NCBI GenBank assembly: GCA_039566865.1
Contig: CM076943.1
Location: 12,200,001-12,264,000, forward strand
Source of the DNA: Aurelia coerulea
Lineage: Eukaryota > Cnidaria > Scyphozoa > Semaeostomeae > Ulmaridae
Direction of reading: 5' to 3'
Length of the DNA: 64,000 nt
Part shown: positions 10,800-23,189 of the stretch, in pieces
Layout: each line of letters begins with the position of its first letter
Numbering within the stretch: the stretch's first letter is position 1
Position numbers and translations under genes: made by a program
The notes under the pieces: generated by a model
Databases searched by the model: none
The model's input: the letters and a program-made list of their open reading frames with translations, nothing else
Told to the model about the DNA's origin: nothing

Positions 10800-12870
10800 T
10801 TCAAGGCATTTCACCGGCTTATCTGCCTCACAGCAATGACAGTTACATGTGTTAACATATATTATCCCCTTGGGAGGATCAAGTCTCCCCGAAAATGTTC
10901 TCTGCTTCTTAGGAATGACATTTTGAACCTCTCAAAAGGCATAACACATGCTAAATATAATGGATCGTAGTTTTAGGTCGTTATTAAGGTTTCTTGAACG
11001 GGCTTTGCAGAAAGGCTTTCTCGAAGAATTTCCCCAAAACAGCAGAACGAAACGCCGATTTCAGCCAGGTAGTTAAAGGGTCTCTGTCTCCAATTTTCGG
11101 TCAAAACGATGATTTTGCAGTTTTTGCAGTCTTAAATTTTTGGCCTCGACTGCACTTATCAAGCGCCTATAAAATCCATCTTCAATCATATTCAGTGATA
11201 AGAACCTACAATTTTGTGAGTCGGCCTGGTTTCTTATGTACTGAATACAATGGATTGGTTCTTATAAAATGGGGGGATCTGATTTGAAAATTTCAGCCTG
11301 CTGGTTCTTAATCCACTAGTCTCTTATATGCAGGTTGTCACTGTATACTCAGCTGCTATTCCCTTGACGTAACCCACTCTCCGTGCTCTAGGGGTCTTTT
11401 GTAAAGTAACAGTATATTAATATAGCGGTAATGTGCTTCTTTTGGCAGACATTTATTTTTAAGTCTTGGAAACGTCCAAGCGTGCTTAATCACAAATGAT
11501 ATTGTTGGGGATACGAATAATCAAAGTTCATAGCAACGGTCATCCCCCAAAAAGGAAACCTGTGATCATGCGCAGAAAGCATATTTGGTTTTGTGGAAAG
11601 GATGTGGACCGATAATCCGGCCACAATCCAAACAACAATTAGCAAAGAGACAAAGAGATTCTCGCGCATGGCAATAGGTTTCCCAACTGTTGATCTGCTT
11701 TGAACTTTACCAGCATAACAAAAGGCTCAGACAAAAGGGGCAGTCCTCGGTATCCTCAACAAGATAGTTACTATTTCCTGTACTTTGTAATTGTAGCAAT
11801 TCTAATGATCCTCCAGATTGTTAGTTAGGGGTTTAAAACCAAGTCAATTTGTAAATTAATAATGGGCTTGTATATAGCATATTTGATTGGACCCGGCTGT
11901 ATTTTCTAAGATCCTGCCTCAGCTTCCGAGAGAACGGATGACTATTTCATTTCCGAACAGTATCAATCTTTCAACCGCATTGTTCGACGGTAAAGTTCGA
12001 AGTTGTACGGACTGTAAAGCTCTCTGGCCAAACGAGCAAAAGTTGTTTGCGAAGCATTTTAGATCTGGTTTCCCAACAATGTTTCTCCGTTTTGCTACGT
12101 TGAAAAACTTTGCTTGGCAAAGAATTTTTGCTTGTGACAAGCAGGAAATGTTTGTGAACTTTTTCAAAAACATTGCCCGAAAAAGCTGCTTGTAACGCAA
12201 TGTTTGCAATGAGGCCAAACTGGAAAATGCTGCTTGGCAAGCAAAACTTAATTTTTGGCAAACAATTTTATTTGATAGGTCAAGGGGCTAGTGATTCGGC
12301 TTCATAAGCAAGGCTGCAAAAGAGCTATTGTATTATCTTCTTCTTCTTCATGTTCCGTATCTTTCGACGTTGGATGACACAGTAGCCCTCCACTTGTCTC
12401 TGTCCATTGCTATTCGTGTTGCCCGTTCATACTGCATACCATTCCACATCCTTGATATTGTATTATGCTACTGTTATAATTACGCCTGCGTGGATGGGGC
12501 CTCGCCGCATCATGTTGAGACATTTTTACCTTCACAGGCGTTTGTTTGGTCGTGCACCAAACGATTTGGTATCATTTTTTTGATAAGAGTACAAAGGCAA
12601 TTCGAGATTGCAGTCATGATGCGGATGAAACAGAAGAGCTATATTGCATATACATGGTACATGTGTTTCACTATACGGTATAAAGATTTACAGTTTCTTC
12701 TGTAACAAAAGTCTAACAACTAGATACATGAACACTACTAAACATATTCTACTAAAAACATCAAAACATCCATCAGTACATCTTGAACGTCCTGACAAGG
12801 GGTCACGGACTCGATTAACGCTTAGCTTCTGCGATGCTGGCAATTAGCGCTGAGAACTACACTTATCACC
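10800..12870. other. Intergenic, no convincing gene
   Basis: This is AT-rich sequence between the end of gene 1 and the next repeats. A 125-codon open stretch at 12328-12705 and overlapping frames at 11887-12261 have no recognisable domain, splice context or biased composition, and I do not call them genes. Confidence 0.4.
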
Positions 12871-12871
12871 T

Positions 12872-13015
12872 GAAGTCTCTCGTTTCCCTGTGCTCTTTGA
12901 CTTGATGATGGCGCTTCGGTCAACAGAGACTCACAGAGACTCAGTGGAGCGACAACAACAACAACAACTCAATTGGATGAGCGTAACTAGAGGGTCCATA
13001 TATGTAGTGAGGCTA
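12872..13015. repeat. Dispersed unit 'GATGATGGCGCTTCGGTCAA', second copy
   Basis: This matches the middle of the 10370-10790 element: CTCGTTTCCCTGTGCTCTTT, then GATGATGGCGCTTCGGTCAA, a GTGGAGCGACAACAACAAC tract and GAGGGTCC..GTAGTGAGG. A further partial copy is at 13755-13820, and a more diverged one at 13290-13350 (TTGGTGATGGCACTTTGGTC). Four copies within 3.3 kb suggest local duplication of one mobile or repetitive unit. Confidence 0.65.
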
Positions 13016-13499
13016 GCTGAGAAGCGCAGCATCACCTTCTGCAGGAAAACTACCGGGCAAGTGAGAACGATATTCAGACGTTTGCAAAGATATAAGTTTG
13101 CAACTATTCATTTTGTTCCTTCAAATTGATGCTTACTAACGAGCTTACTAAGGTATCTAACATGCAAACTTCGATAACAAATTAAGTTTCGCAAAACTAA
13201 AGCAGTGAGCACATCTTTATTTTGAATTACAGGTTTATTCAATAATACCTCCTTAATTGGAGACTACTACCTTGAATGTGATTGAAGTGAGCTTGTTTCC
13301 ATGCGTTCTTTGATTTGGTGATGGCACTTTGGTCAATAGAGACTTGTAAGATTATTATGAACTGATGGACATACTTTCAAAATGGCCCTAATGTTGTGAG
13401 TCCATGTTGACCGAAATGACCACAGCAAATAAGAAAACACAGAGAAACACGGGACTCGATTTCATAAGTCTAGAGTCCAAGTCTAGAAGTAGAAGTAGC

Positions 13500-13645
13500 T
13501 CCCAACGCTCGCTGAGCTCCTCCAGAGAGGTTCATCATAACGTTTACAGCCAAGGTAGTAGTCTCGAATAAAAATTTAGGTTGTAGTATTGAACAAATAT
13601 TTTATTGCAAATAAAGGTGTCTGCATTGCTCCATGGGCAAAAGCA
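13500..13645. repeat. Decayed copy of the 6047-6260 foldback element
   Basis: CAAGGTAGTAGTCTCGAATA (about 13552) and AATAAAGGTGTCTGCATTGC (about 13610) correspond to the right-hand half of the 6047-6260 element. CTGAGCTCCTCCAGAGAGG upstream corresponds to its centre. The arms no longer pair well. Confidence 0.55.
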
Positions 13646-14117
13646 GTCGTATTGCTTTCAGGCAACTTTGTGATCATGTTTAGCTCATTAGCTTTAATCT
13701 TGATCTTACTTGCTGACATTGTACAGGTCGTTTGCAACACAAGACTTATGACCTGGAGTCTCTTGTGTCCCTGTGCTCTTTGACTTAATGATGGCGCTTC
13801 GGTCAACAGAGACTCATAATATTATTCTGAAAAACCTGACCCTATTTAGGCCCAAGATCTCAGCTTCCGAGAGTACCAATCAGATTGCGAGATTTGTGGA
13901 TTACTATGGTGACGGCAAATATGATGGAACTTTCGATTCGACTGAACAACTGATAACATTCGTTCGAGATCAGAGGCCGTGATTCGAGATTCGAAGCCGT
14001 GATTCCATCATAGTTCGACTGGTGAATGCATATTACAGGGTAAGCATTTTCATTAGACTGATTGCAAGTTCGTAGTTATTGCTATTGATAGGCTGATGGA
14101 CGCTATAACTACGACTC

Positions 14118-14282
14118 ATGGACTTTCACATTGAAAATTGGGACGAAATTGTTTCCCTCGATTTCATGTCCGATATGGAAACCATAGCAACGCTGTACGA
14201 TAAGGCCAGTAATGGCGGTGGGCCTAAATTGTCAGCTCAATCGTCAGATAATAAAACGCCTCAAAATTCAAGTTTTGAGTGA
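14118..14282 (+). CDS. Unassigned 54-codon acidic open frame, possible exon relic
   Basis: The frame runs from ATG at 14118 to TGA at 14280-14282 and reads MDFHIENWDEIVSLDFMSDM, then ETIATLYDKASNGGG and a Ser/Asn/Gln-rich end. The composition looks coding, and the acidic/hydrophobic pattern recalls the last exon of gene 1. However, the same frame is closed by TAA 12 bases upstream and no AG acceptor lies between, so it cannot be an ordinary internal or terminal exon. It may be a tiny gene, an alternative exon damaged by mutation, or chance. Confidence 0.25.
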   Translation: MDFHIENWDEIVSLDFMSDMETIATLYDKASNGGGPKLSAQSSDNKTPQNSSFE

Positions 14283-15958
14283 CGATAGCAATGAACAAAA
14301 GTCACAAGTATTCGCATGAATGTTTCTTTAATCTAAGAATTAACAAACCTTTCAGTTTCAACAAGAAGTTCCTCATTTTGAAGGCAATCTTCATCTAGCA
14401 ATAGTGCACGCCAACAGGGCACAGCTCCTGAAATTCTCCAACTACCGAAAAGAGGCCATTAACCTCGTTTCAAAGGGCATAGAAAAATCTGTGCGCCCAT
14501 TGTTTATTTTCGTCCCATTTTTTGATGTGAAAGTCCATAAGTCCCAGTTTGAGCAAAAATATATATTGTTGTTGTTGTTGTCATTGCTGTTGCTGTTGCG
14601 ATAACTGGGACTATTTCGTGAGTCTACTTTTTCATAGCTTCATTATGAGTCCCTGCTGAGCAAGGTTTACCGCAGGGATACAAGGGACTCATCGTCATAG
14701 GTCTATTGCAACACCTCTAGTTAAGTCACAAAAAACACACAGAATACATTGCCACTTCGATTACGGCCATAAATTGCAAAAAAGAAAGCATTTTTGACCA
14801 CGTTTGCGCTATACCGGTACAGTTATGATGCACCAAAAAGTTGATACCGTTGAAGATCGTTTGCATTGCTCCAGAACAAACTTATCCTATAAATATAAGG
14901 AACAAAAAAGTTAACATATAAAAAAGAACAGCGTAAACTGAAGGCTGCTCTATCACACTTGTGTTCATATCCACGTTGTACTGTACTGGTGCACTGTAAA
15001 CCAGGTATTTAAGTCTCTGAATGCATTGACAATGTCCAATCATACCATTTCAAACATTAATCCATTTTATGACGCTTTTCAAACATGTAAATTTAAAAAA
15101 AAAGCTACAACTCATCGATACTATGAAAAAAATAATAATGACAATTGAATCAAAGTAATGCATGAATGAAAAGTAACCCTGAGCGTAAATGTGTACGAAA
15201 TGCTTAGGAATCATATTATATTGAAAGACTTTTCATGCGATGCCTGCTTACCCTATCACACTCTACTTTGGCAAGACACCAGAGGGTGTACCAAAAAACT
15301 CAACTCAACTTTAACTGATTTTTTCAGAACATAACAATACTCGAAGTAATCGAATACACACCACCTGAAAGTGCAATCTGTCTTGTTCCCAATATGCAGT
15401 TTGGATACATGAATAAAATCGATAAATATTAATTTACAGGGTGTCTCAAAACTGTGCCCCATTTGTGTGTAGCATAACAGCCCTGGAGGAGTTCTGCATG
15501 GCAGGACGAAATATTGGTAATATATAAACTCGACCATTTGCTGTTGTTTGTGTCGTATTGCGGTGTTTCTGCCTTCAAACTTATTCATTCATTTCATTCG
15601 TCACTGCAAGCATCTTCGGATCCGACGATCGATGCTGGTGTCGTGGCCTTTCCTTTTTCGAAATATTTTAACTCTTTTGATGGTAATATGTCCATGTAAG
15701 TACAGACTTTGCTATTTTCATGTGATATTTCATGTGATCACTTTACCATGAAACTCAAACGGTTGCCAGAAAAAAATACAAGCAGACTGGACTTGCGGTT
15801 GCGTTTACAGAGCTGAGCCTGAAGTCTCACAGCAGGCAGCCTCGTTGTGAAATTTAAATTCTAGTTTTGCATTTGACCAGTTAAATTCTACCAATCACAG
15901 TGCGCTCTTGGGGGCTCTTCGTCAGCATATTTTGATAAGAGTGTATACACGGTCGTAC

Positions 15959-16277
15959 TTATGTCTCGTTCAAATCCTACCCTGACCATCCCCCCCCCCC
16001 CGGGCAGCCCGGGGGTCAACAAAATTCCTTGCTCAAATGCCCGGGGGCCGGGGAAAAATCGGTGGTCAAATGCCCGGGGGCCGGGCAATGAGAAAATGTC
16101 ATATTCCCAGTTACTGTATAAGCAAAAGCTCCTGTTCTAGTCAAATGCCATTCAAATGCCCCGGGGCCGGGGAAAAATCTACGGTCAAATGCCCGGGGGC
16201 CGGGAATATTTTTCGTGCAAATGCCCGGGGGTGTCCCGGGGGGGGGATGGTCAGGGTAGGAATTGAACGAGACATTA
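15959..16277. repeat. GC-rich foldback element, copy 1
   Basis: The termini ATGTCTCGTTCAAATCCTAC and its inverse (GTAGGAATTGAACGAGACAT) enclose C- and G-runs flanking CCTGACCATCCCC. The interior repeats CAAATGCCCGGGGGCCGGG several times, on both strands, strikingly GC-rich against the AT-rich surroundings. Copy 2 is at 25934-26222. Pro/Gly-rich open frames across it are shadows. Confidence 0.85.
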
Positions 16278-16391
16278 CATGGACGCATTGCCTTTGAAGA
16301 CCGTAGAAAAATTCCAACGCAGCAACAGGGCCTTTTCTTGCAGTATTTACTTGATTTTTGCACTTTTGGAGAACAAAGAAAGTGCTGTTAA

Positions 16392-16905
16392 GCAAAGGGC
16401 TCAAATCTTTAAAAAGGTTGGTGTGAAATTCTATTACCGTTTTCATTGAATTAAATGGCTTGGAAAGAACAAAGGGCTCATTGCTGTAAATGTGCCGTGG
16501 AAATTTATTGATATCTTGATTAGTTTAAAAATGGCGGCATTTTTTAAATTTGAGGCTATGACGTCATCACACTTCTAAATCCTAAACCATAAAAGCTACA
16601 GATGTCTGCTTGCTACATTGTTGTAGACCTTCAGAAACTATGGCTTTCTCGTAGATTGTATAATTTTTCCTCTATTAGTTTACGATTTTCGATGATGTAA
16701 ATTTGTCAAATTTTCCATGAATTTTATCAAAAATAATTGAATTACCGCCATTTTGAAAAAAATCAAGATATCAAAAAATGTCCACGCCAGATTTACAGCA
16801 AAGTACCATAAGGTCGTTTCAAGCCATTCAATTCAAAGAAAAATGTCATATAATTTTACACCCACCTTTTTAAAGATTTGAAGGATTTAAGCCCTATGCT
16901 GTGCT
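16392..16905. repeat. Inverted-repeat element, 'AAATCTTTAAA' family, copy 2
   Basis: The left arm (AGGGCTCAAATCTTTAAAAA, GGTTGGTGTGAAATTCTA) is mirrored by the right (TAATTTTACACCCACCTTTT, AAAGATTTGAAGG, AAGCCCT). The inner arms share AATGGCGG/CCGCCATT and TTGATATC-like tracts. It is homologous to 3605-4148. Confidence 0.75.
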
Positions 16906-18171
16906 GTTATTAAACGATCATTATCTTGACTTTCGTGTGCCATAAATCAGCAACCACTGGTCACATTTTGTAAAATAAGGTCTCGTTGAAGCCTATCCTA
17001 AGCAACTGTATCAAGAAAAGGACAATAGAACAAACAGTTGTACTCTCCCTCCTGAAGGCATCACATCGAGTGAGTGCTTTTAGGCCTGGGATGTTTTAAC
17101 AAAATTTATTTTGTACGGTAAAAAAAAGTCTTCATTTTGGCCTCACAGGGTCCTGCATATAAAAGAGGACATACTAGTCCAATCTGCGTATCATTTGCAA
17201 CACAAATGGATTTTCTCTCCAGGTGGTATGCATTACATCTATTCAAGTCTTACCATTTTTAAAACTTGTAAATTAAAAGTTTAGTTGTGCTTTTTGGGAT
17301 TAGGCGGTAAAGTCATTTTCCTAAAGGAACACCAAAATTCTTTTAATGCATTTGATCGAATCTGGCGTAAATGACTTATCTAATTGAAATAAAATGACAG
17401 ATTTTCATCTGTGTGTGCCATTCAAAGTTGGCACTGAAAGGAACGCCCTAAATGTCGAGAAAGTAAATGACAATTCAATCGATCAACAGCCAAATAAGAA
17501 AAACGCACCCGGAGATTGTCCGACAATTGGTCTTTCACCATTTCAGGGGAATTTTCTGATATGGCTGAAAAGCAAGGCCCTCGCTATAGAGAGTCTGGTA
17601 CCCAGGGTAGGCCCTCGCAAAGTACGTCAGTTTCAGAACAAGTAAGGAAACATCTCTGTGTGCTGGGTGCCCGAAATCATGTGCCAACATTTGCCAAAAT
17701 GAATTACCTTAAATTACGGACCAATTTGAATGAAACGTCAATCATTCACAGTAGAAAGCATAACTTGCATGAAGAAATTTATGCAACTAAAATCGGCCAT
17801 ACCGTAACAGAGTTACGTGTTATTTAGCTGCGAAGTTACTCTTTAACATACATCAAAGAGAACTGAAAACCACGCTAACGTTTCTGCAAAGTTTTAGCTT
17901 CAAAATATGACGGAGGCGAGCATGCCAATCCTCCAAACAGCAGAGCCTAATGACAAATCTGAGCTGTAAATGGGGCGAAATTTGATTGCAATTTTTTAGC
18001 TTTTTCTCGTGGCTCATCATAAATAGCTTCCAAGAAAAATTGTCCACAACTCTAGAATGATATTACCGATTTCAGTGAAAAAAGGTCGACATCTTTGGGC
18101 TTCTAAATGAGCGGTGATTTATTACAATCGATGTATCATTCATGATTGTACGGCTCAGGAACGCCAATACA

Positions 18172-18540
18172 CGTATTTTTTATAAGAAACTAAGGTCCGG
18201 GGCTGGTAGGCAGTTTCTTAAATTTTCGGGCCATTTGGCTATCAAAAGTTTCTTACCTGTTTCTTACATTTTCAATGCCGAAGTGTAGAGTTGATTTAGC
18301 TTTGTCAACAGGGCTCCTGTATACGATCTCAAAACAAGTAAATAACATAATTTGCATTCAAAATAATGTCCAAACAGCTGCTAGCTGTGCAGTGTCAAAA
18401 CAGTTTTGAGTGCGCTGGGAAAATTAAAACTGCAATTTACAAAATTTCTTAGCTTTTTAAATTCAGGTAGGATTGTTTCTTAACTTTCGAAAAATTGAGC
18501 CTACCGTTTCTTATAAGCGGTTTCTTGTGAAAAAATACGT
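18172..18540. repeat. Foldback element with TATAAGAAAC arms
   Basis: The left side ACACGTATTTTTTATAAGAA (18170) is the inverse of TTCTTGTGAAAAAATACGTG (18540). Each arm repeats GTTTCTTA four times. The same element with a different insertion is at 57240-57740: both contain GCAGAGTT/GTAGAGTT, CAAAACAAGTAA/CACAACAAGTAA and CAGTGTCA in the same order. Confidence 0.65.
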
Positions 18541-18599
18541 GTACAGTACACCATTTTGGGACAAACTAGACGCCTCAACTCGTTAGAAAATCTTCCTAT

Positions 18600-19960
18600 C
18601 CTGACAAAATTTGAAGGAGTTGGAAACCTTTCTGTATAGACTCCTCTTAGCAACCAAATGTTCCAAGGAGAACTTATTGGAGATTAGGCCACAATAGCTA
18701 GCATGTTAGAATCGCCGTTGTTTCTGCTCTTTAATAATTCAACAAATAAGCAAGGAAATTTCCTGAACGAGAGCGATAAGAAGAACAACTAGAAAACCTT
18801 AAACTTTAATGAAAATTGCTCAGAGCTCTGCGCTACATCTCCGACTCATTTTTTTTACAAATAAACTTTTTTCAGAAAAAATGTATTTAACCACCTTGTA
18901 TATAAACCTATAAATATATCAAGCTAAATAATGTGAGACATACCTATGCGATAAAACCTATGGCGTTAGAATCCTAATGGATTGTAGTCAACTTCAGTGT
19001 ACTTGTAGATCGGGGATGTCGTGTGCCTCCACCCTGTATCAGTTGTCATTTTTGGTTGACTTTTGGTCTTCTGTGAAGGAGCAGTAGCCCTGGAAAATAG
19101 GGTGGAGGAACCGAATTAGTTTCTTTGCAAAGAAAACATGCACTAACAAAAAGGATTCTGTGGATAGGTTTTAATACAATCACAAACAGTTTTGTATAAA
19201 ATGAGCTCTGAATCGTATGAAATATGTTGACGATTAAAAACACCGGAGTAAAATTTTCTTTAAAATTCACTGCGCAAATTTTTGCATGCTAAACTCTTCG
19301 AATTGCAAAGAAAATGTTCCAAACATTTTTTAGAACCAAAATCAATTAAGAAATTATAAAATCACATAAGTACAAGTTGGTCTCAATAGCCGAACCATGA
19401 TACGTTTCCAAGTAAAATTTCATTTTAATGAACAATATTGAAAACTTTGTACCACTCTGTTACGGCAAGAACGCCAGCAACACCTCCCAAACCCTCAAAA
19501 AGGAAAAAGAAGAAAATAAAGTGACGCTTTTAACAGTGTTAACATTTGACATAAACAAAAAATCCTTCGATGTATACTGTGAAAATTTAACCTTAAAATC
19601 AAAATTAGCTAAATTCTCAAATCATAAGAAATAACACATTGTGATGCTCTGCGTTGTGAAATGCCCAAGATTCGAACCTATCTACAAAATAGCAATTAAT
19701 ATTGATAATTCAAATTACAATCAAACAACTTGAGAATAAGTCACGCAAAATTCTGCATGCCACAAATAAATACGTAAATAAATAACATAAAAGCTAAATC
19801 AGGTTGAGAAATGTTGAAAATATTCTTTGTCAAATATCAAGATATGTGACAAACTTACGTAAAAACCTGCATATAATGAATTTTATTGATTTTGAACTCT
19901 GATCGATCTTAAGTGAGTTTAAACTGTATATTACCCTTTAATGAAAATAACGTTACAAAG
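18600..19960. other. Intergenic, nothing recognised
   Basis: This is AT-rich DNA without a supported gene or repeat. Short open frames (19046-19270 minus, 19428-19634 plus) have A/T-driven Lys/Asn/Phe composition and no domain. Confidence 0.4.
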
Positions 19961-19994
19961 ACAATAGGCCATGACACAAACTGGACCATATTAG

Positions 19995-20166
19995 GATAAC
20001 TGGTGCACGTAAACATGAAATACTGATATCTGATAGGCCAGAACTTCCAGAAATCCTAGAGCAAACAAAGATACATAAAAGACTTCGAGGCATGGCAAGC
20101 ACATTGTTTAAGAACGGCCTTATAAAAGCATCTTTAAAACGCCTAGCCCGCATCAATCTTCTTTGA
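19995..20166 (+). CDS. Possible terminal exon of an unrecognised gene
   Basis: The frame is open for 63 codons before TGA at 20164-20166. From a possible acceptor (ccatattag, ending at 19994) it reads ITGARKHEILISDRPELPEI, then LEQTKIHKRLRGMASTLFKN and GLIKASLKRLARINLL. Its amphipathic, Lys/Arg/Leu-balanced composition is coding-like and unlike the surrounding AT-rich noise. I do not recognise the family. No partner exon with a matching phase was found between gene 1 and here. Alternatives are the C-terminus of a retroelement protein or a decayed exon. Confidence 0.35.
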
Positions 20167-20169
20167 GCA

Positions 20170-22457
20170 TCAGCTGGAAAGCATTCTTGGACCCATTTGA
20201 GCAGCTGAGTTCTTCAAACTGAAATTTTGATTAGCTTTGTCACGGAGAACACATTTCTGCATCAATTCCTTTAGCAGACGGCTATAAATCACGGGAAATT
20301 AGCCTTTGGTCACAATTTTTCCTTATTTGAACGGGTACAATTTTGCGTGCTGACTTGTGGAGCAAGGACAAAGGCCTACTTGAGATTGTTTTTCTTTGTT
20401 TTTCTATTTTTTTTTCTCCAGGTTAAAAGTAAAAATTAAATTTCGGGTCTTTGAGATAAAGCAGCAGCTTCTTACATGCAGTGAGTCCTTCCTTATATGC
20501 AGGTCTTTACTGTGAGGTGAACGCTTCAGGGTGCATGTTGCGAAATAATATGGGGTACACAAGTAAGTAGCGGAATACGATAGCACTTTTGATACAAGTA
20601 AATAAAAATAGGACGCTTTGAACATTGCGTAGTATTACAAAACAGCATGAAAATCAAACAGGAAGTTTGACCGCTCCATCTACAGATGCAGCAAAACCTA
20701 CCAAGGTCTATTGGGTTAGGTGGAGTTTATTGCCTATTTTTCATTTGTAGTGTTTCTTTCACTTGGTGAGTACAGTTACGAAGATAGTATTCCAAAGCTA
20801 TTCTTTCTTCTACAAATCTAGTAAATGCCTTGTTATCCGTTGTTCGTGCACACATCAAGCATATGTTAGTGCTATGTTTCTCTGGTGAATTTTAGATTCG
20901 CAAGCACTATATTCTGAATGAGGAATAGACAGATGAAAGTTTTCGAATACAGTAAATCACCGCTTATAAGAACCTACTTAGTTTGAAGGCTAGGCTGAAT
21001 TATGATCTTATCTAAAAAGTATTTAGATTAATTTCAGCGTATAAAAGTTCTTGAAGGTTCTTATTCGAGGGGTTCCCTATGAAAATCCTTTTGGAGACAT
21101 CACCAAGAGATTTTAACCCCTTTTATTTCCTTCCAGGAATGTTACTGATGACCTAATAACAAATTTAAAGGTTAGAATCTTAACGAAAATGTTGGTTATT
21201 TAGTAGGAGGGGAAAAGGTTCAGATTTAACAGCCAGCATAGACAAAAATCAGTTTAATAAGCACTATTAAAAAGTATTGCCCTTGTAATAAGAAAATACC
21301 TTTTTTATCGAAAAGAAATCAATAGAGTTTGCACGCAGGCTAGACAAAATACGTCTTTCGCACAAACCATCAACAGACCATCAACAAATAAAATATCACG
21401 TTGACCAAATCATTATCTAAAATCACAGTTATCAAAAAACGTATTGTAGATTGGAATTCAGAATCTACTGAACCATTGATTTTAAAGCTACAGTAAACCC
21501 CGTTGGATAAAACTACAGTAAACCCCGCAAAGCAGAACGGAATCTTATGATAACGATAAGGTGAAACAGAGCATGATAAAACCATTTTTACTCACATGAT
21601 TGCTGAAAAATTTTTAAAGAGAATTCGTCTCCAAATTTTTGAAGAAACGCGTGCATTTCACTTTCACAACATTGCAAAACATGGCGTCTGCTTCAAACTT
21701 AAAACCAATGCAAGGTGTGAATTCAGTGAAAGAAAAGACTTTGTGAAAGCTGCCAAATGCAAATACAAATATTGTTGATGCTCAGTGTGTGTTAGCTACG
21801 CAAAATTCGAAGAGAACAATGATATTCCACGTTCGATTGCAGGTAAGGCAATTGTTAAGTGAGTGAAGAAAGCAGATATTTTCAGGAGCTCAAGAGGTAC
21901 ACCCCTAGGAAACTGTGCAGACTACCTATTCCGATTGGTTAAAAACGACGTCAAATTTCGTTCTTCATTTATATATTCCATTTAATTTTTGAATGTAAAA
22001 ACGCTGGACTGCAAATGAACAAGACCTATCAAGAAAATTGACACTATGGTCCCTCCCTATTCTGCCCGTTTTAGTTTCTTCTTTTCTTTCAATTTTATTT
22101 CCTTTCTTTTCTTTCATTTCTTCCCTTCCTTTGACATGTTTTGCCCATTCTCAATACTTCCCCAACTTCTTGCACCCTCCTCATTGACCCGATGAACAGG
22201 CAAAGAGCCTCGTTTCTCCTAGCTTGCATGTAGACATTACCGAAATAAGACTTCGCCTATTTCCGTCAAGTCTGCACGCAGGATACGTTCTTTCTTGCAG
22301 GGGTATACTGGTGTCAAACAACAAGAAGTAAGAACAATAATAATGATAATAATAATAATGCAAAGCCTAACAACTTCATTTTAACTTGTTTCTTACAGGG
22401 CTTGACTTATCGAATGTTACAAATTTGCTCAAAATAGCAAATAGACTGAGGATAAAC
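20170..22457. other. Intergenic and 3' flank of gene 2
   Basis: I see no gene. TTTATT at about 22095 (AATAAA on the minus strand) lies 360 bases beyond the stop codon of gene 2 and could be its polyadenylation signal. A short direct duplication (ACTACAGTAAACCCCG-like) sits at 21486-21530, and an ATT/ATA microsatellite at 22338-22358. Confidence 0.4.
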
Positions 22458-23189
22458 TCACTTTTTCTCTTGCTTGGCAGTCTCTGCTTTCTCGGCGATT
22501 TTGATTTCAAAATTAGTGACAAATTCATAGCTGCCATATCTTGACAATGATCGCCCGGAACCAACGCTCGTTAAACTATCAAGACTTCGTGATCTGCGAA
22601 GAATGACCATTTCGTCATTAGCGGATGGGTCCAGCACCAGATAACTGCCATAATCCACCAATTTGTCATCGGACAGATCCTCCCATGAGTCTTTCATCTT
22701 CGATTTGACAAGGGACAGAGTGGGCGAGGATGGTAGCAGTGGCACGATGACATCTGCGTGCTCTTGCTCACTAACATTGCTTTGATCGTGAGTTGGCTGC
22801 TCTGCAATAGACTCATTTTGTTTTTCCAGTTCATTTAATTCCGCTACCTCAATTCCTTTGTGGTCATCATTCACTTTGACTTCCACTACGACAGGTTCCA
22901 CATGCTGGTGTATTGCATGCGCAGCTTCGCCATCAATCGGGTCTACTTTCCCATCCGTTTTCTCTTCGCTGAGCTCTGCAAGTACTGGTGGATCAGAGAC
23001 AGTTTCGATCGTCACTTCTGAAGGAACTTCAACGGTCTCAAATTCGTCATCCGGCAAGGAATCTTTGGAAATCTCCGTTGCTTCACCATTCACCACCGGT
23101 GTTTCTTCTGGTGACTCCGTCGTTGTACCCGGTGAGATTTTGTCCATTGACGTACTCGGCAGTGTTCGACCTCCAGTTTTGTGTAACTC
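22458..23189 (-). CDS. Gene 2, exon 4 (C-terminal 243 residues)
   Basis: Read on the minus strand, the exon follows acceptor gtttttatccccaacag and starts in phase 0 with ELHKTGGRTLPSTSMDK; it ends at a stop at 22460-22458. The first 150 residues are an acidic, Pro/Glu/Val/Thr-rich disordered region (ISPGTTTESPEETPVVNGE; DDEFETVEVPSEVTIETV). The end carries a compact, probably functional motif region: DSWEDLSDDKLVDYGSYLVL, then MVILRRSRSLDSLTSVGSG and RSLSRYGSYEFVTNFEIKI, with several RSxS sites that fit basophilic kinases. No known domain was recognised. Coding status is strongly supported by length, composition and splice phase. Confidence 0.8.
   Translation of the reverse strand, partial: ELHKTGGRTLPSTSMDKISPGTTTESPEETPVVNGEATEISKDSLPDDEFETVEVPSEVTIETVSDPPVLAELSEEKTDGKVDPIDGEAAHAIHQHVEPVVVEVKVNDDHKGIEVAELNELEKQNESIAEQPTHDQSNVSEQEHADVIVPLLPSSPTLSLVKSKMKDSWEDLSDDKLVDYGSYLVLDPSANDEMVILRRSRSLDSLTSVGSGRSLSRYGSYEFVTNFEIKIAEKAETAKQEKK

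Noticed and set aside
12328..12705. 125-codon open frame
   Set aside because: No domain, no splice or promoter context, Cys/Tyr/Leu-heavy composition typical of AT-rich non-coding DNA.
15888..16446. Pro/Gly-rich frames
   Set aside because: They follow the GC-rich foldback element exactly, on both strands.
19660..19690. Possible tRNA T-arm (AGATTCGAACCTAT) on the minus strand
   Set aside because: The flanking bases do not form a T-stem and no A-box or acceptor pairing was found.
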